Source: Diphasiastrum complanatum
Lineage: Eukaryota > Streptophyta > Lycopodiopsida > Lycopodiales > Lycopodiaceae
Assembly (NCBI GenBank): GCA_029204225.1
Contig: CM055092.1
Location: forward strand, 77,084,179 to 77,118,116
Direction of reading: 5' to 3'
DNA length: 33,938 nucleotides
The notes under the pieces were generated by a model. It did not search any database and was not told the DNA's origin. It was given only the letters and a program-made list of their open reading frames with translations. Positions 19,601 to 28,612 of the stretch are shown here, piece after piece (position 1 is the stretch's first letter; each line of letters begins with the position of its first letter). Both the position numbers and the translations under genes were made by a program.

Positions 19601-19780
19601 GATCTTGGTCATGAAGGTTGTTTCATCTTCCTCTTGTTGCTGGATCAAGTGACTGGTTGATGCAGCATTTGCTTGTTGTTGGAACTATTTCTTCTTTTCA
19701 TTATTCTAATTTAGAGAACTGGCTAGAATTGACTGGAATGATGAAGTCCCTAAAGTTGATGGTGTGTTTGATACAGGATG

Positions 19781-20458
19781 CTACATGTTGCTCCTCTTGT
19801 CAGGATAATCTGATAATATAGATCTCTTGGATCTGAACTTTTGATTTTTCTTTGAATTTAGAACTTGAGGATTTGATTCTGAACTGGAGAAAGATGCAAA
19901 TTTTCTGATCTCCTCTTGTAGCAGCATTGAAATTACTCTTGATAAAGTGAGATGCTCCTGGGTCAAAATTTTCATGACCCAATTTTCATAGGCATCAGGT
20001 AGACTCGATAATGGAGTCATTACTACATTTAAATCTTCAATGACTGAGCCAGTGCAGTCATCTGTTCCATAAGGTGTTTGAAAGTGTTGAGATGACTCAA
20101 AACACTATCTACATCAGACATTCTTAGTGTGAAGAACTTCTTGCTCAAATGAAGTTTGGAAGTGATGTCCATGATTTCATAGAGAGTTGCTAGAATGTCC
20201 CATGCATAGCAGTCTGAGCAGTTTGAATATGGCTGATTTGAGAGTCTTTGATAGTGAGAGTAATCATGGCAAATGCCTTGCCATCTCTCAATCTCCATTT
20301 GGTGATGATGTTGCATCACCCTCTGGCTTGACCTCTGTGCCATCAATGATGTCCCACAGTTATTTGACAAGTAGAACTACTTTTATCTTGAACTTCCAGA
20401 GATGGTAGTTATTTCCATCGAGTTTGTCAATCAGAGATGAACTAGAAGATGGACCCAT
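19781..20458 (-). pseudogene. copia gag remnant
   Basis: The likely start is the ATG at 20458 (MGPSSSSSLIDKLDG), followed by NNYHLWKFKIKVVLLVK, the N-terminal signature of plant copia gag. Further on are DVDSVLSHLNTFKHLMEQM and LPDAYENWVMKILTQEHL. The frame breaks by stops and at least one shift. The zinc knuckle is not recognisable in this copy. A related gag fragment is at 22541-22682. Confidence 0.85.
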
Positions 20459-20592
20459 TATAGTGTAGAGAGTGAAATCGCTGGTAGAAACAATGATATC
20501 AGAATACTGTTGGTTGTACACATGCTGAAACTATGTGTTGCTAGAAATAAGACTGATAACCTACAATAAAAATGCAGATTGTTGAACCACCC

Positions 20593-20604
20593 GCTCTGGT
20601 ACCA
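20593..20604 (-). promoter_or_regulatory. copia primer-binding site
   Basis: The minus strand reads TGGTACCAGAGC immediately after the LTR end ...TTCGACA. It differs by one base from the tRNA-iMet complement TGGTATCAGAGC. Confidence 0.85.
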
Positions 20605-21456
20605 TGTCGAAAAAATACGTGGGTTATCAGAAATATTAAATGATATCAGATCAAAGAGCTCAAGTTAAAATAATTAGTCGTGAGGAACTACAAAACCGCA
20701 TACATTCTGAGACAAACCCGAACGCAATAAGAAGATAGTATTGATTCAGTTTGAAAATAAAATAGATAAATGAGTGCAACAAGTTGCGGATCGAAGCCGC
20801 ATACTCTAAGCTATCTCTGAGTAGCTAAAATAAAAGTCTAAATTAAACGCAATGCTGATAAGCAGTAAGCACAATAGCAATCTCTAATCAACTCTAAAGA
20901 ACTGAGCTAGAATACTCAGGAGTGTCCAAGCTCGTAGGCTTGAGAGAGAACACTAACTATTCAATATTTGATGATTGATCTTCATGCTTCAATCCAAAAA
21001 ATGTAGGAATATGAACATCTACTTATTCTACGCAATTAGGTCATAAAAAAAGAGTCATTTAGTTGGTTGTGATGTGTTGGCATCAATCCAGTTAAAACTT
21101 CTCAGAGATTACTTGCTGATGATTAATGCAAGTCGGTGGCTTTGGTCGTAAACAGTCTGTCTATAGATTTAAACGTAAACTGTAACTCTGTAGAAATGAA
21201 CGTAAAGTGTCATGCGAAAAATACAAAGCTCTTTGCCAACGTCATTTTCTTAACATTTAAGACATTTGGCATTTGCGAAAAAGTCGAAGTGAGAGAAAAT
21301 CCCGAAAGACATAAATCTCGAAAATGCCGACATTGTGAGCCGTTTCTGAGTAGTTATGCAAACTGTGTAAAAACACAAAAAAATCTGCAGATCTGGATAA
21401 AAGTTGGACGAAGATTAAAATGTCGATTAGTCGATTAGTAGGAGAATAATCCAACA
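20605..21456 (-). repeat. copia LTR (852 bp) shared by two internal regions
   Basis: On the minus strand it starts TGTTGGATTATTC at 21456 and ends TTTTTTCGACA at 20605. A PBS follows at 20604, so it acts as 5' LTR for the copia to the left. A polypurine tract precedes it at 21471-21457, so it also acts as 3' LTR for the copia fragment to the right. This is the arrangement left by unequal recombination between LTRs of tandem elements, or between two elements. Confidence 0.87.
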
Positions 21457-21471
21457 CTCCCCCTTAATCTG
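21457..21471 (-). promoter_or_regulatory. copia polypurine tract
   Basis: The minus strand reads CAGATTAAGGGGGAG directly before the TGTTGG LTR start. Confidence 0.85.
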
Positions 21472-21502
21472 AATCCATGAATGCCTTGACCTTCAAACTT
21501 GG

Positions 21503-22091
21503 TTATGCAAAAAACTTTTTGTGTGCATCCAAGCTTAATGCTTTGGTGAAAATATATGTTGTCATATCTTGCACTCGACAGTACTGCAATCTGACCTCTT
21601 TGTTGAGAACTTTGCTTCTGACATAGTGATACTTGAGTTCAATGTGCTTACTCCTAGAATGAAACCTAGGGTTGGCTGATAAGACAATGACACTTTGATT
21701 ATCACAAAATAACAATGTCTGAGCATATTAATTCAGGCTGATATCTGAAAGTAGGCTTCTCAACCAAATTTCTTCCTTTGTAGCTTGTGAGACTTCAATA
21801 TACTCTGATTTTGTAGAAGATAGAGCTGTCAAAGATTGCTTGCGACTATTCTTGAAAATAAGACCATTGTTGAGGAAGAATGTAAATCCAGAAGTAGATT
21901 TTACGTGTGTCTACATCTCCTGCCCAACTTACATCTATGTAACCATTGACTAGATTGAGTTTGTCGTTGTCGACTGCTCCATAACAAATGCAAAAGTCCA
22001 TGGTAGCTCGAAGATATTGCATGACTCTAATAAGAGCCTTCCAATGTGTTATACCAGGGTTAGTCATAAACTGACTTAGTGAATTGATCAT
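21503..22091 (-). pseudogene. copia RNase H remnant
   Basis: MINSLSQFMTNPGITHWKAL, VMQYLRATMDFCICYGA and GYIDVSWAGDVDTRK on the minus strand give the RT-RNase H link, then LFCDNQSVIVLSANPRFHSR, KHIELKYHYVRSKVL and TTYIFTKALSLDAH give the C-terminal RNase H block that ends copia polyproteins. The order is normal, with one frame break between the two blocks. Confidence 0.88.
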
Positions 22092-22106
22092 GCTGGAACC
22101 TCAATC

Positions 22107-22682
22107 TTATAGTACCTTCACCTTCGATAGTGTGAGTGCTATCGTCACCAAGATAAAAATATACTTCTTTGTGCTGTAAGGCATATAGGAAGGGACAATC
22201 TCACAATGATTGGTCATATGTTGAGTAGCTCCAAAATCCAGAAACCACAAATCATCCAAATTCGTGTATTTGTCTTTGACCATAAAAGCGCCTTCGTCCA
22301 TTTCGACTTCAGGAGGTGTTGTAACTGTATTTGCTTGTCGATCAGGTTGTTTGGCTGCATTCTTCGCTTTGGAAATTCAACAATCCTGGATCTCATGATT
22401 ATTGCGCTTGCAATACCTGCAAAACATCTTCTTCTTCGACGAATTTGGATTCGATGATTGTTCTTGACTTAGAGTCTGTTTATGATTCGATGCAGACTTT
22501 TTGGAGCCTTTCTGCTTCTGTCGTTTCGAGCCCTTGTTGACGTATAGAGCATGAGACGAAGAGGTAGATGAAGTGTCTTGACTTCTTCAATTATCTTCTT
22601 GTAGCAACATAGTGATAACTCTGGTAAGAGTTAAATCTGAGTGTGTCATGATGATCATCACCCAGTTTTCATATCGCGAAAG
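22107..22682 (-). pseudogene. copia gag C-terminus and protease start
   Basis: The minus strand encodes the gag end (THSDLTLTRVITMLLQED), a CCHC zinc knuckle CRYCKRNNHEIQDC at 22380-22421 with perfect C-x2-C-x4-H-x4-C spacing, and DDLWFLDFGATQHMTN, the copia protease active-site region with Ser replaced by Phe in the D-S-G triad. The N-terminal part of gag is missing at the 22683 junction. Confidence 0.85.
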
Positions 22683-22715
22683 ATATCAAGTATAAGAGCT
22701 TGCGCTCTGATATAA

Positions 22716-23188
22716 GGATATCTTGATTGCAAAAGGTAAAAGACAAGGGAAATTGTTCAAACTAGATGCTTGTGTTATTGCTAACTAGGTTGGATTTGTT
22801 GCAAGAGAGCAAATATCTATTCAAGAGGTTTGGCATAAAAGGATGAGACATCTCAACTTCAAGTCATTGGAGGTAATGGCTAGGAAGCAAGTTGTGACTG
22901 GTCTTCCAAGTTCCTTAAGTAGCATCAATTATGTTTGTGAATTTTGTGCTTTGTCAAAATCACATAGATTGCCTTATACTAGATCTACATCTAGATCTAC
23001 AAAGCCTTTTCAAATTGTACATTCGGATATTCATGGAATTACTACAATTATCAATAGTGGAGCTAAGATGTATGTAACTTTCATTGATGATTTTAGTAGA
23101 TTTTGTTGGATCTATCTACTAAAGAGCAAGGATGAAGTGTATGATGCCTTTGTTAAGTTCAAGAACGCAAGGGAGAATCAATTTTCCA
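22716..23188 (+). pseudogene. plus-strand copia integrase, N-terminal half
   Basis: Reads on the plus strand: EVWHKRMRHLNFKSLEVMAR (pre-integrase), VCEFCALSKSHRLPY, then KPFQIVHSDIHGI (first catalytic Asp), KMYVTFIDDFSRFCWIYLL (second block) and VKFKNARENQFST. It is from a copia family different from the minus-strand one. It stops at 23188, where a gypsy LTR begins. The rest of the integrase is found at 32414. Confidence 0.88.
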
Positions 23189-23417
23189 CATATAGAGTTG
23201 TTTCGTGTGGATGACCTCATAAAGACTATCCAAAGCAATGTCTTCTCTTTTAAAGATCTCGTCCTTAAATACAAGGCGAGTACTTAGGAGATATATTCTC
23301 AAAAAATGACTTAGGACTCTTCATGATTTATATTTATCCAGCTCATATCTTCATTTTCGAGTACATCATGCCATATTTAGGTTGATATTCAATATTTAAC
23401 AATTTTGTGACATCACA
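23189..23417 (-). repeat. gypsy 3' LTR (229 bp)
   Basis: The minus strand starts TGTGATGTCACAAAATTG at 23417 and ends near CTCTATATG. It pairs with 32185-32413. Confidence 0.9.
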
Positions 23418-23430
23418 TATCCCCTTCCTC
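23418..23430 (-). promoter_or_regulatory. gypsy polypurine tract
   Basis: The minus strand reads GAGGAAGGGGATA directly before the TGTGATG LTR start. Confidence 0.85.
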
Positions 23431-25049
23431 AAATGGTAGCATCATATAATCCACACACCATTGTAAATCAATGTTAAATGCTTGTGGACACCACTTCCAA
23501 AATCGTTCAACAAATGCATGAAATCTTTCAACACATACCTTTGACTGGTTTCGTCGTGGTCGTTTTGCCTGAGTAGCTGCTGATGCCAAATCCATAGTTT
23601 GCAACTCAACAGCTAATTTCTGGTCTTCCAACTACTGCTTGAGATCTGACAACTCCTATTCGTCGATCTTCGCTACTGCCTCCAAATATTTTGGATGGTC
23701 AGTGACTCCCGAGCATGCAGGCACAGATTGAATTGTTGTGTCAGATCAGCAGGGCTTGAAGGTATTCTTCATGAGAGTCGGCCCCCCCTGCAAGTGTAGG
23801 TGGCTTCACTTGACAACTCCTTCAACTCAGCCAACTCTTCTTCGACAAGTGCCTTCGCATCTTCGAGTGGTTGCAGGAACTCGACTCAAAAAATTTTGAG
23901 CATCTGACCTTGGAGCTAGTTCAGTTTTGAGAGGTCTATTGTGATTGACACTGCATTGTTGCATAGAGCAAGCACAGCTTCTGTCTTTATTCTTGTCTCT
24001 CCTTCTACAAATATTTTTGGAGAGCGACATTGTATATATTTGCATCTAGCAGTTGCTTTTTTAAAGAATTAATATCAGTCTAATAATTTACAGACTTGGC
24101 CTCAATCGTCTTATTGATCTGTTTCAAAGAATCAACTTTGTTGATTGCAGTCTGAAGCTATGTGTCAAGGGAACGATTTTGTTCAATCAGTTGAGTGTTA
24201 TCTGACTCGAGTGTCAATCTTCTCATAAGACTCCTTGAGAGAGTTTTAAAATTTTCGCTCTGCTTCAATCAAGTTCAAAATGTTCTTCTGATTGTAGCGA
24301 TCGAATTCATAAATATTAGTCACTAGATTCTTGGATTTCTTTGTCATGGTGCAGAACCAATGGGACTGATTATCAGGTTCATCATCATCATCATCAGGTG
24401 CCCTAGTTTTGCCTACTGCAACAGATTGAGCTCTACCTGAAGTGTCAGACGGAGTTGCATCTTCATCCGAGGTTGTTGAATTCTTCTTCTACTTTTGTGA
24501 GGTTGAAGCAGAGGCTAACTTTGATGAATCCGCAACAGCAGCTCCATCGGTATCCATGGCGGTGGTAGCAACTGCATCTGGCTAAGAAGGTACAACATCT
24601 ACCTCCATAGCAGTTGTAGCTGCCACTTCGATTGCTGGCGCAACAGCTGTTGTTATGACTGTGGTAGGATCAATCAGGAGGCTGGAAAGGTCAATTGGTC
24701 TTGGAGGCAACAGCCATCCCATCAACATGGTTTTCTCTTGATCAGTCATGATCTCGAAATGATCGTACAATTGCGAAACATGTGCTCCTACTCCAAAAAA
24801 AATCTGGTGTTTGATCCACCTCAAAAAAGCCTTGTATGCGATGATACCAAAGCATACAGGATTGCCGGCTAGCACGTCCAATAGATACCCAAAATTTTGC
24901 ATTGAGATGGTTGCATCCGCATCTGTCAAAAATATAGCTTGATTGGTGTATTTACAAAATAGCTTGAAGGTGGTATCCTTGGTCATTGAAATTTTATACC
25001 CCTTCGTAGGTACGAAGCAGTTGCTCAGAGAGTGGGTGGTCTCATCCAT
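23419..25049 (-). pseudogene. extra ORF downstream of gypsy integrase (coiled-coil, unknown function)
   Basis: The start is the ATG at 25049 (MDETTHSLSNCFVPTKGYK). The first 155 codons are open: a globular part with FGYLLDVLAGNPVCFGIIA and HVSQLYDHFEIMTDQEKTM, then Ala/Val/Thr-rich sequence. After a TAG at 24582-24584 the same frame continues through an acidic stretch (APDDDDDEPDNQ) to TNIYEFDRYNQKN. After a shift there is a clear coiled coil (INKVDSLKQINKTIEAKS, INSLKKQLLDAN). Its tail reaches the polypurine tract. Position between integrase and 3' LTR is where plant gypsy elements carry additional or envelope-like ORFs. I see no signal peptide or transmembrane segment, so an envelope role is not supported. 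Confidence 0.65.
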
Positions 25050-25369
25050 TGAATCTCTGTTTAGTGTGAGGAGGAAAATAGAAAATGACTATGATATGCA
25101 GTGGAGGTGGGGAGAAGATGATGACGTGTCATGGTGCCATGATATCTGTCATTTCCATTATTAAAGGCATGCATGACTCATAGTTTCAAAATATGATTTG
25201 ACAGATCAGTCTTAATGATGATAAAGAACGTTTGTGAAAAGAAAAAAAATAAATGAATAAAAAACAATATCCGTTTTGATATGTGTAGGCGTACACACGT
25301 GTGAATAATGATGACCACGTGGCCTTCATCTTTAATGGATGAATACAAAAAGTAGGTCGAGAGATTCTC

Positions 25370-25810
25370 AAAAATATGCTAGAAAAATTCTAAAAAGTTT
25401 CGTGAAACCTTTTCGCAAGATCCTAGAAAACGATAGAAAAACTAACGAAAGGTCCTTGAATGAATTTTAGTAAGATATTAGAAAATTTCTCGAAATATTC
25501 TCGAAAATAAAAATATAGTAGAAAAATCACTCAAAAGAAAAATGCTAGAAAATTTCTCGAAAAATTGGAGAAAGATGCTAGAAAAGATTCTCGAAAAAGA
25601 TCCGCGAAAATTAAAACACATTTTGATTACAAATTGAATGTCGCGAAAAATTCTCGAAAACACTATGAAGAATGATTTTGAAAAAATGCTAGAAAGTGGT
25701 AGAAAATTTTACAAAAATTTCTAGAAAAGATAGGAGAAAAGTCGCGAACAATTCCAGAAAAGATAAAAGAAAATTCGCGATCAATTCCAGAAAAATATTA
25801 GAAAAGAACA
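25370..25810 (-). repeat. A-rich irregular array of TCTCGAAAA/CTAGAAAA motifs
   Basis: About 440 bp on the plus strand carries many copies of GAAAATTCTCGAAAA, TGCTAGAAAA and TCGCGAA-like words at irregular spacing. It lies between the integrase stop (25830) and the extra ORF start. No gene is visible. It may be a leader or regulatory spacer for the extra ORF. Confidence 0.7.
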
Positions 25811-25829
25811 TGAATAAAAAACATTATGA

Positions 25830-27057
25830 TCAAAGGTAGTATTTCTTGAGTCTGGACCCATTAATTCATGTAGGTAATAGTTCGTCTTCAAGTGATTGGA
25901 GTTGTACAGAACCATTCTCAAACAATTCTATAACTTTATAAGGTCCGAGCCATCCCATATGAAGTTTTTCAGGAAACTTTTGATGTTGACTATCATAGAT
26001 CCGCGCAAAGTCATTAGCTTTAGAATCACATTTTCTAATACAACTATCATATTTTTTCTTTCATTTTTCCTGGATTTCATCCGTTAATTTTTGTGAATTT
26101 GCACAAGCTTCAAATAGTTCTTCAGTATTGGTCAACCTTTCGTTAATACTTTCTGCATCTGTTCGTTGAGCTTGAATACGAAGAGTTGTCACCTCAAATT
26201 CAATAGGCACCATAAGTAAGAAAATATGGTGTTTGCTTCGTTGTGATCTTTTCTGTGTTACGATAAGCCCATAGAACTGATGATAATTTCTGATCTCAAT
26301 TAGTCGCATGTGCAATAGTAATCTTGTTCAGGATCTTACATAAGATTTCATTAGCTCTCTTAGTCAACCCGTTTGCTTTTGGATTATAAGGGGTTGTTTT
26401 TCTGTGTTTAATCAGAAAATATGTTGTCAGCAGCCGTATTGTGTCATTTAGAAAATGCGTACTACGGTCACTTACTAGTTCAAGTGGACAACCATATCTT
26501 GTGATTATAAATTTGAATAAGAACGTCACGACCATTTTCGCATCATTTTGTTTCATCGCTTCTAGCTCAACAAGAACATAACGACATTTAGTATGTCGAG
26601 TCACATGTTTGATTGGACCGACAAAGTCAATCCCCCACTCCTCAAATGGTGCAAGAGGCAGGATTCGTGTCAACGGCCAATTCATTGCTTTTGTTGGCTT
26701 CCCTAATCTTTGGCACGGATCACACAAACGAATAAAATTTGATACATCCTTGAACATAGTTGGCCACCAGTACTTGGCAATCAATATTTTATTAACAGTA
26801 TTCTTTAAAGCAAAGTGTTCTCCAGCATCCTCTGAATGTAAGGTTTGAACAACCTTTTTAATATCTACTATTTTGAGACATCTTCTTAGTTGATGATCAA
26901 CACCAAGCTTGTACAGGACATTGTTAATAATCATATAAGGTGCTACCTTATATTGAAAAACTGTCTTTTTTCTCCAAATCATAACCATCTGGATATATCT
27001 AATCCTTAAGATAAGTAATAATATCAGAATATGATGAATTCGTAGATGAAATTTCAA
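25830..27057 (-). pseudogene. gypsy integrase (zinc finger, core, GPY module)
   Basis: The minus strand has the H2C2-type zinc-binding region (LHSEDAGEHF, IRLCDPCQRLGKP), then the core: WGIDFVGPI (first Asp), LVSDRSTHF (second Asp) and NPKANGLTKRANEIL, where the third catalytic residue, normally Glu, reads Lys. A frame change near 26300 leads to EFEVTTLRIQAQRTDAES. The C-terminal GPY module (GWLGPYKVIELFENGSVQLQ; GPYK codons at 25935-25946) closes the protein, with a stop at 25830. There is no chromodomain after it. The Glu-to-Lys change would be a G-to-A transition. Confidence 0.9.
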
Positions 27058-27069
27058 ATAGATTTTTGT

Positions 27070-27640
27070 CTAAAAAAACATCATTAATTGGTTTTTCAAT
27101 TTTTCTCATGCTGAGTCGCGATAGATAATCAACATTCGTATGATATTTTCCTTGGCAAAGTTCTATTTGATAAGTGAATTCCTGCAGAAGTAGAACCCAT
27201 CGAGCAATTCATCCTGATAAATCTGGTTTATTCACAAGATACTTTAGAGCATAGTGATCAACATGAAAAATGAAAGCATATCCCAACAGATAATGCCGAA
27301 ATTTCTTAACATTAAAAATCATTCCGAGTGCTTCCCTTTCTGTAGCCGAATAATTCTTCTCCGAGACACTGAGCTGTCGACTCGCATAGTATATGGGATG
27401 ATCTTTCTTCTGATCGTCCTTTTGGCTCAGATAGACGCCAATAGCAAATGTAGAAACATCAACATAACTATGAAATAAAATAGCCCAGTTGGGTGGTCTC
27501 AGAATAGGAGGCCAACACGAATATCTACTTCTAATGAAAGTTTTTACTAATGGTTGCAAGCTAGGTAGAAGAGAAAGGTCAAACAAAGAACCTAGAATGT
27601 CTTTTGACACATCAACAGTGTGTAGTAATTTGCAATTATC
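27070..27640 (-). pseudogene. gypsy RNase H
   Basis: PPILRPPNWAILFHSYVDVS begins the domain; KKDHPIYYASRQLSVSEKNY, TEREALGMIFNVKKFRHYLL and FIFHVDHYALKYLVNKPDL follow, which is the canonical plant gypsy RNase H. One TGA follows the NKPDLSG block, then the spacer to integrase (FTYQIELCQGKYHTNVDYLS). The domain removes the RNA template during cDNA synthesis. Confidence 0.9.
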
Positions 27641-27990
27641 TTTCAAACTAGTCATAATACGTCCAAGACGTGTTCTCTTTTTTAAAGGGGTGGTCAAGTT
27701 TGTGGAATCCGCGTGGAGTATCATGGAAGACTTATGTGCAACATCTAGGATAGGTGTGGTTGGGTGGTAAGAACGTTCTAGAGATTTGGAGACATGGATT
27801 GAATCTCAAGGCGTTGATGAACTAATTCTATCATGCAAGGGATCATCATCAACAAGAGCATCATCTAAGGCCAATGATGATCCAAAATCAATATTCATGT
27901 GATTTATCCTATCAATAATATTCTCGATCTCTCTTGCAACTCTTTTCCTTGAAACCAACTTATGTTTCTTCTTTGGCAAAAGTTGAAAAT
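27641..27990 (-). pseudogene. unidentified reading frame fused upstream of RNase H
   Basis: On the minus strand, in frame with RNase H and with a single TGA near 27805, reads KKKHKLVSRKRVAREIENII, INHMNIDFGSSLALDDALV and KSLERSYHPTTPILDVAHKS. This is not the reverse transcriptase expected here. It could be a gag C-terminal or linker segment joined to RNase H by deletion of protease and RT, or foreign sequence. I do not recognise it. Confidence 0.5.
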
Positions 27991-28003
27991 GTTAAATGTA
28001 TCA

Positions 28004-28119
<116 letters not shown>

Positions 28120-28162
28120 CATGAAACATAAATTAATATATAACACAAACCGTAAACTAGTA

Positions 28163-28240
28163 GCATGAAACACACACACATGCACACACAAACACACGCA
28201 CGCACACACATACCCACCCACACCCACCCTAAACACACAT
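28163..28240. repeat. CA-rich low-complexity tract
   Basis: CACACACACATGCACACAC-type sequence with CACCCACCC variants, just left of the palindrome at 28256. Confidence 0.85.
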
Positions 28241-28255
28241 GAAGAGAAAAACATA

Positions 28256-28272
28256 GCGTGGATAATCCACGC
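28256..28272. repeat. left-end palindrome of the GTGGAT/ATCCAC family
   Basis: GCGTGGATAATCCACGC is a near-perfect palindrome, followed by AAAAC. The right cluster has the near-identical GCATGGATTATCCACGC followed by AAAAT at 30571. Confidence 0.8.
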
Positions 28273-28273
28273 A

Positions 28274-28612
28274 AAACTTGAATGCCAATAAAATAGCATT
28301 TCCGAGAGCATTATTGCTCCTCTTCTTTTGCTTTCAGGTTTTATAGGTTTTCCTAATCTAGTGTTTAGTGCTCTTGCTTGCTATTGCTCGTCCAAGCTCT
28401 ATAGATCTTGCTTGCTTGCTTGCTTTTGGTTGCTCTTCATTGCTAGTGATCTTGCTCTTCCTATTGCTTGCTCTATTGATCTTGCTTGTTCTTGCTTACT
28501 ATTAATCTATTGCTTTCTTGTCATTGCTTACTCTTCTAATCTAAAAATCTTCACTACTCTTTCACTCCCATTCTCCACTACTTTCTAACTTTAAAAGTTT
28601 TTCTTTGATACA
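28274..28612 (+). other. T-rich leader with CTTGCT repeats, no gene
   Basis: Upstream of the transposase-associated gene the sequence is rich in CTTGCTTGC and TTGCTC words (about 28370-28530). It is probably promoter and 5' UTR sequence. I cannot place a TATA box with confidence. Confidence 0.4.

Larger units (their letters stand above)
10313..21456 (-). mobile_element. Ty1/copia retrotransposon, interrupted by a LARD
   Basis: On the minus strand, reading from 21456: LTR 21456-20605, PBS 20604-20593, gag, protease, GAG-pre-integrase, integrase, RT, then the LARD (17578-11167), the continuation of RT/RNase H (11166 down to about 10850) and a 3' LTR end at 10384-10313. All copia domains are in order with many stop codons. 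The 3' LTR retains only the terminal roughly 70 bp recognisably and has no polypurine tract before it, so that end is degraded or rearranged. Confidence 0.85.
21457..22714 (-). mobile_element. second copia internal region, internally deleted
   Basis: On the minus strand, from 22714: a PBS-like TTATATCAGAGC, part of gag, a zinc knuckle, the protease active site, then directly the RT/RNase H end and a polypurine tract. Most of integrase and RT is missing; the junction lies near 22095-22110. Gag text is clearly related to the left copia (RYENWVMIIMTHSDLTL versus AYENWVMKILTQEHLTL), so the two belong to one family. Confidence 0.8.

Noticed and set aside
23419-25049. Envelope gene of an endogenous retrovirus-like gypsy
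   Set aside because: The position fits, but there is no signal peptide, transmembrane helix or fusion-like segment. Only a coiled coil and acidic regions are visible.
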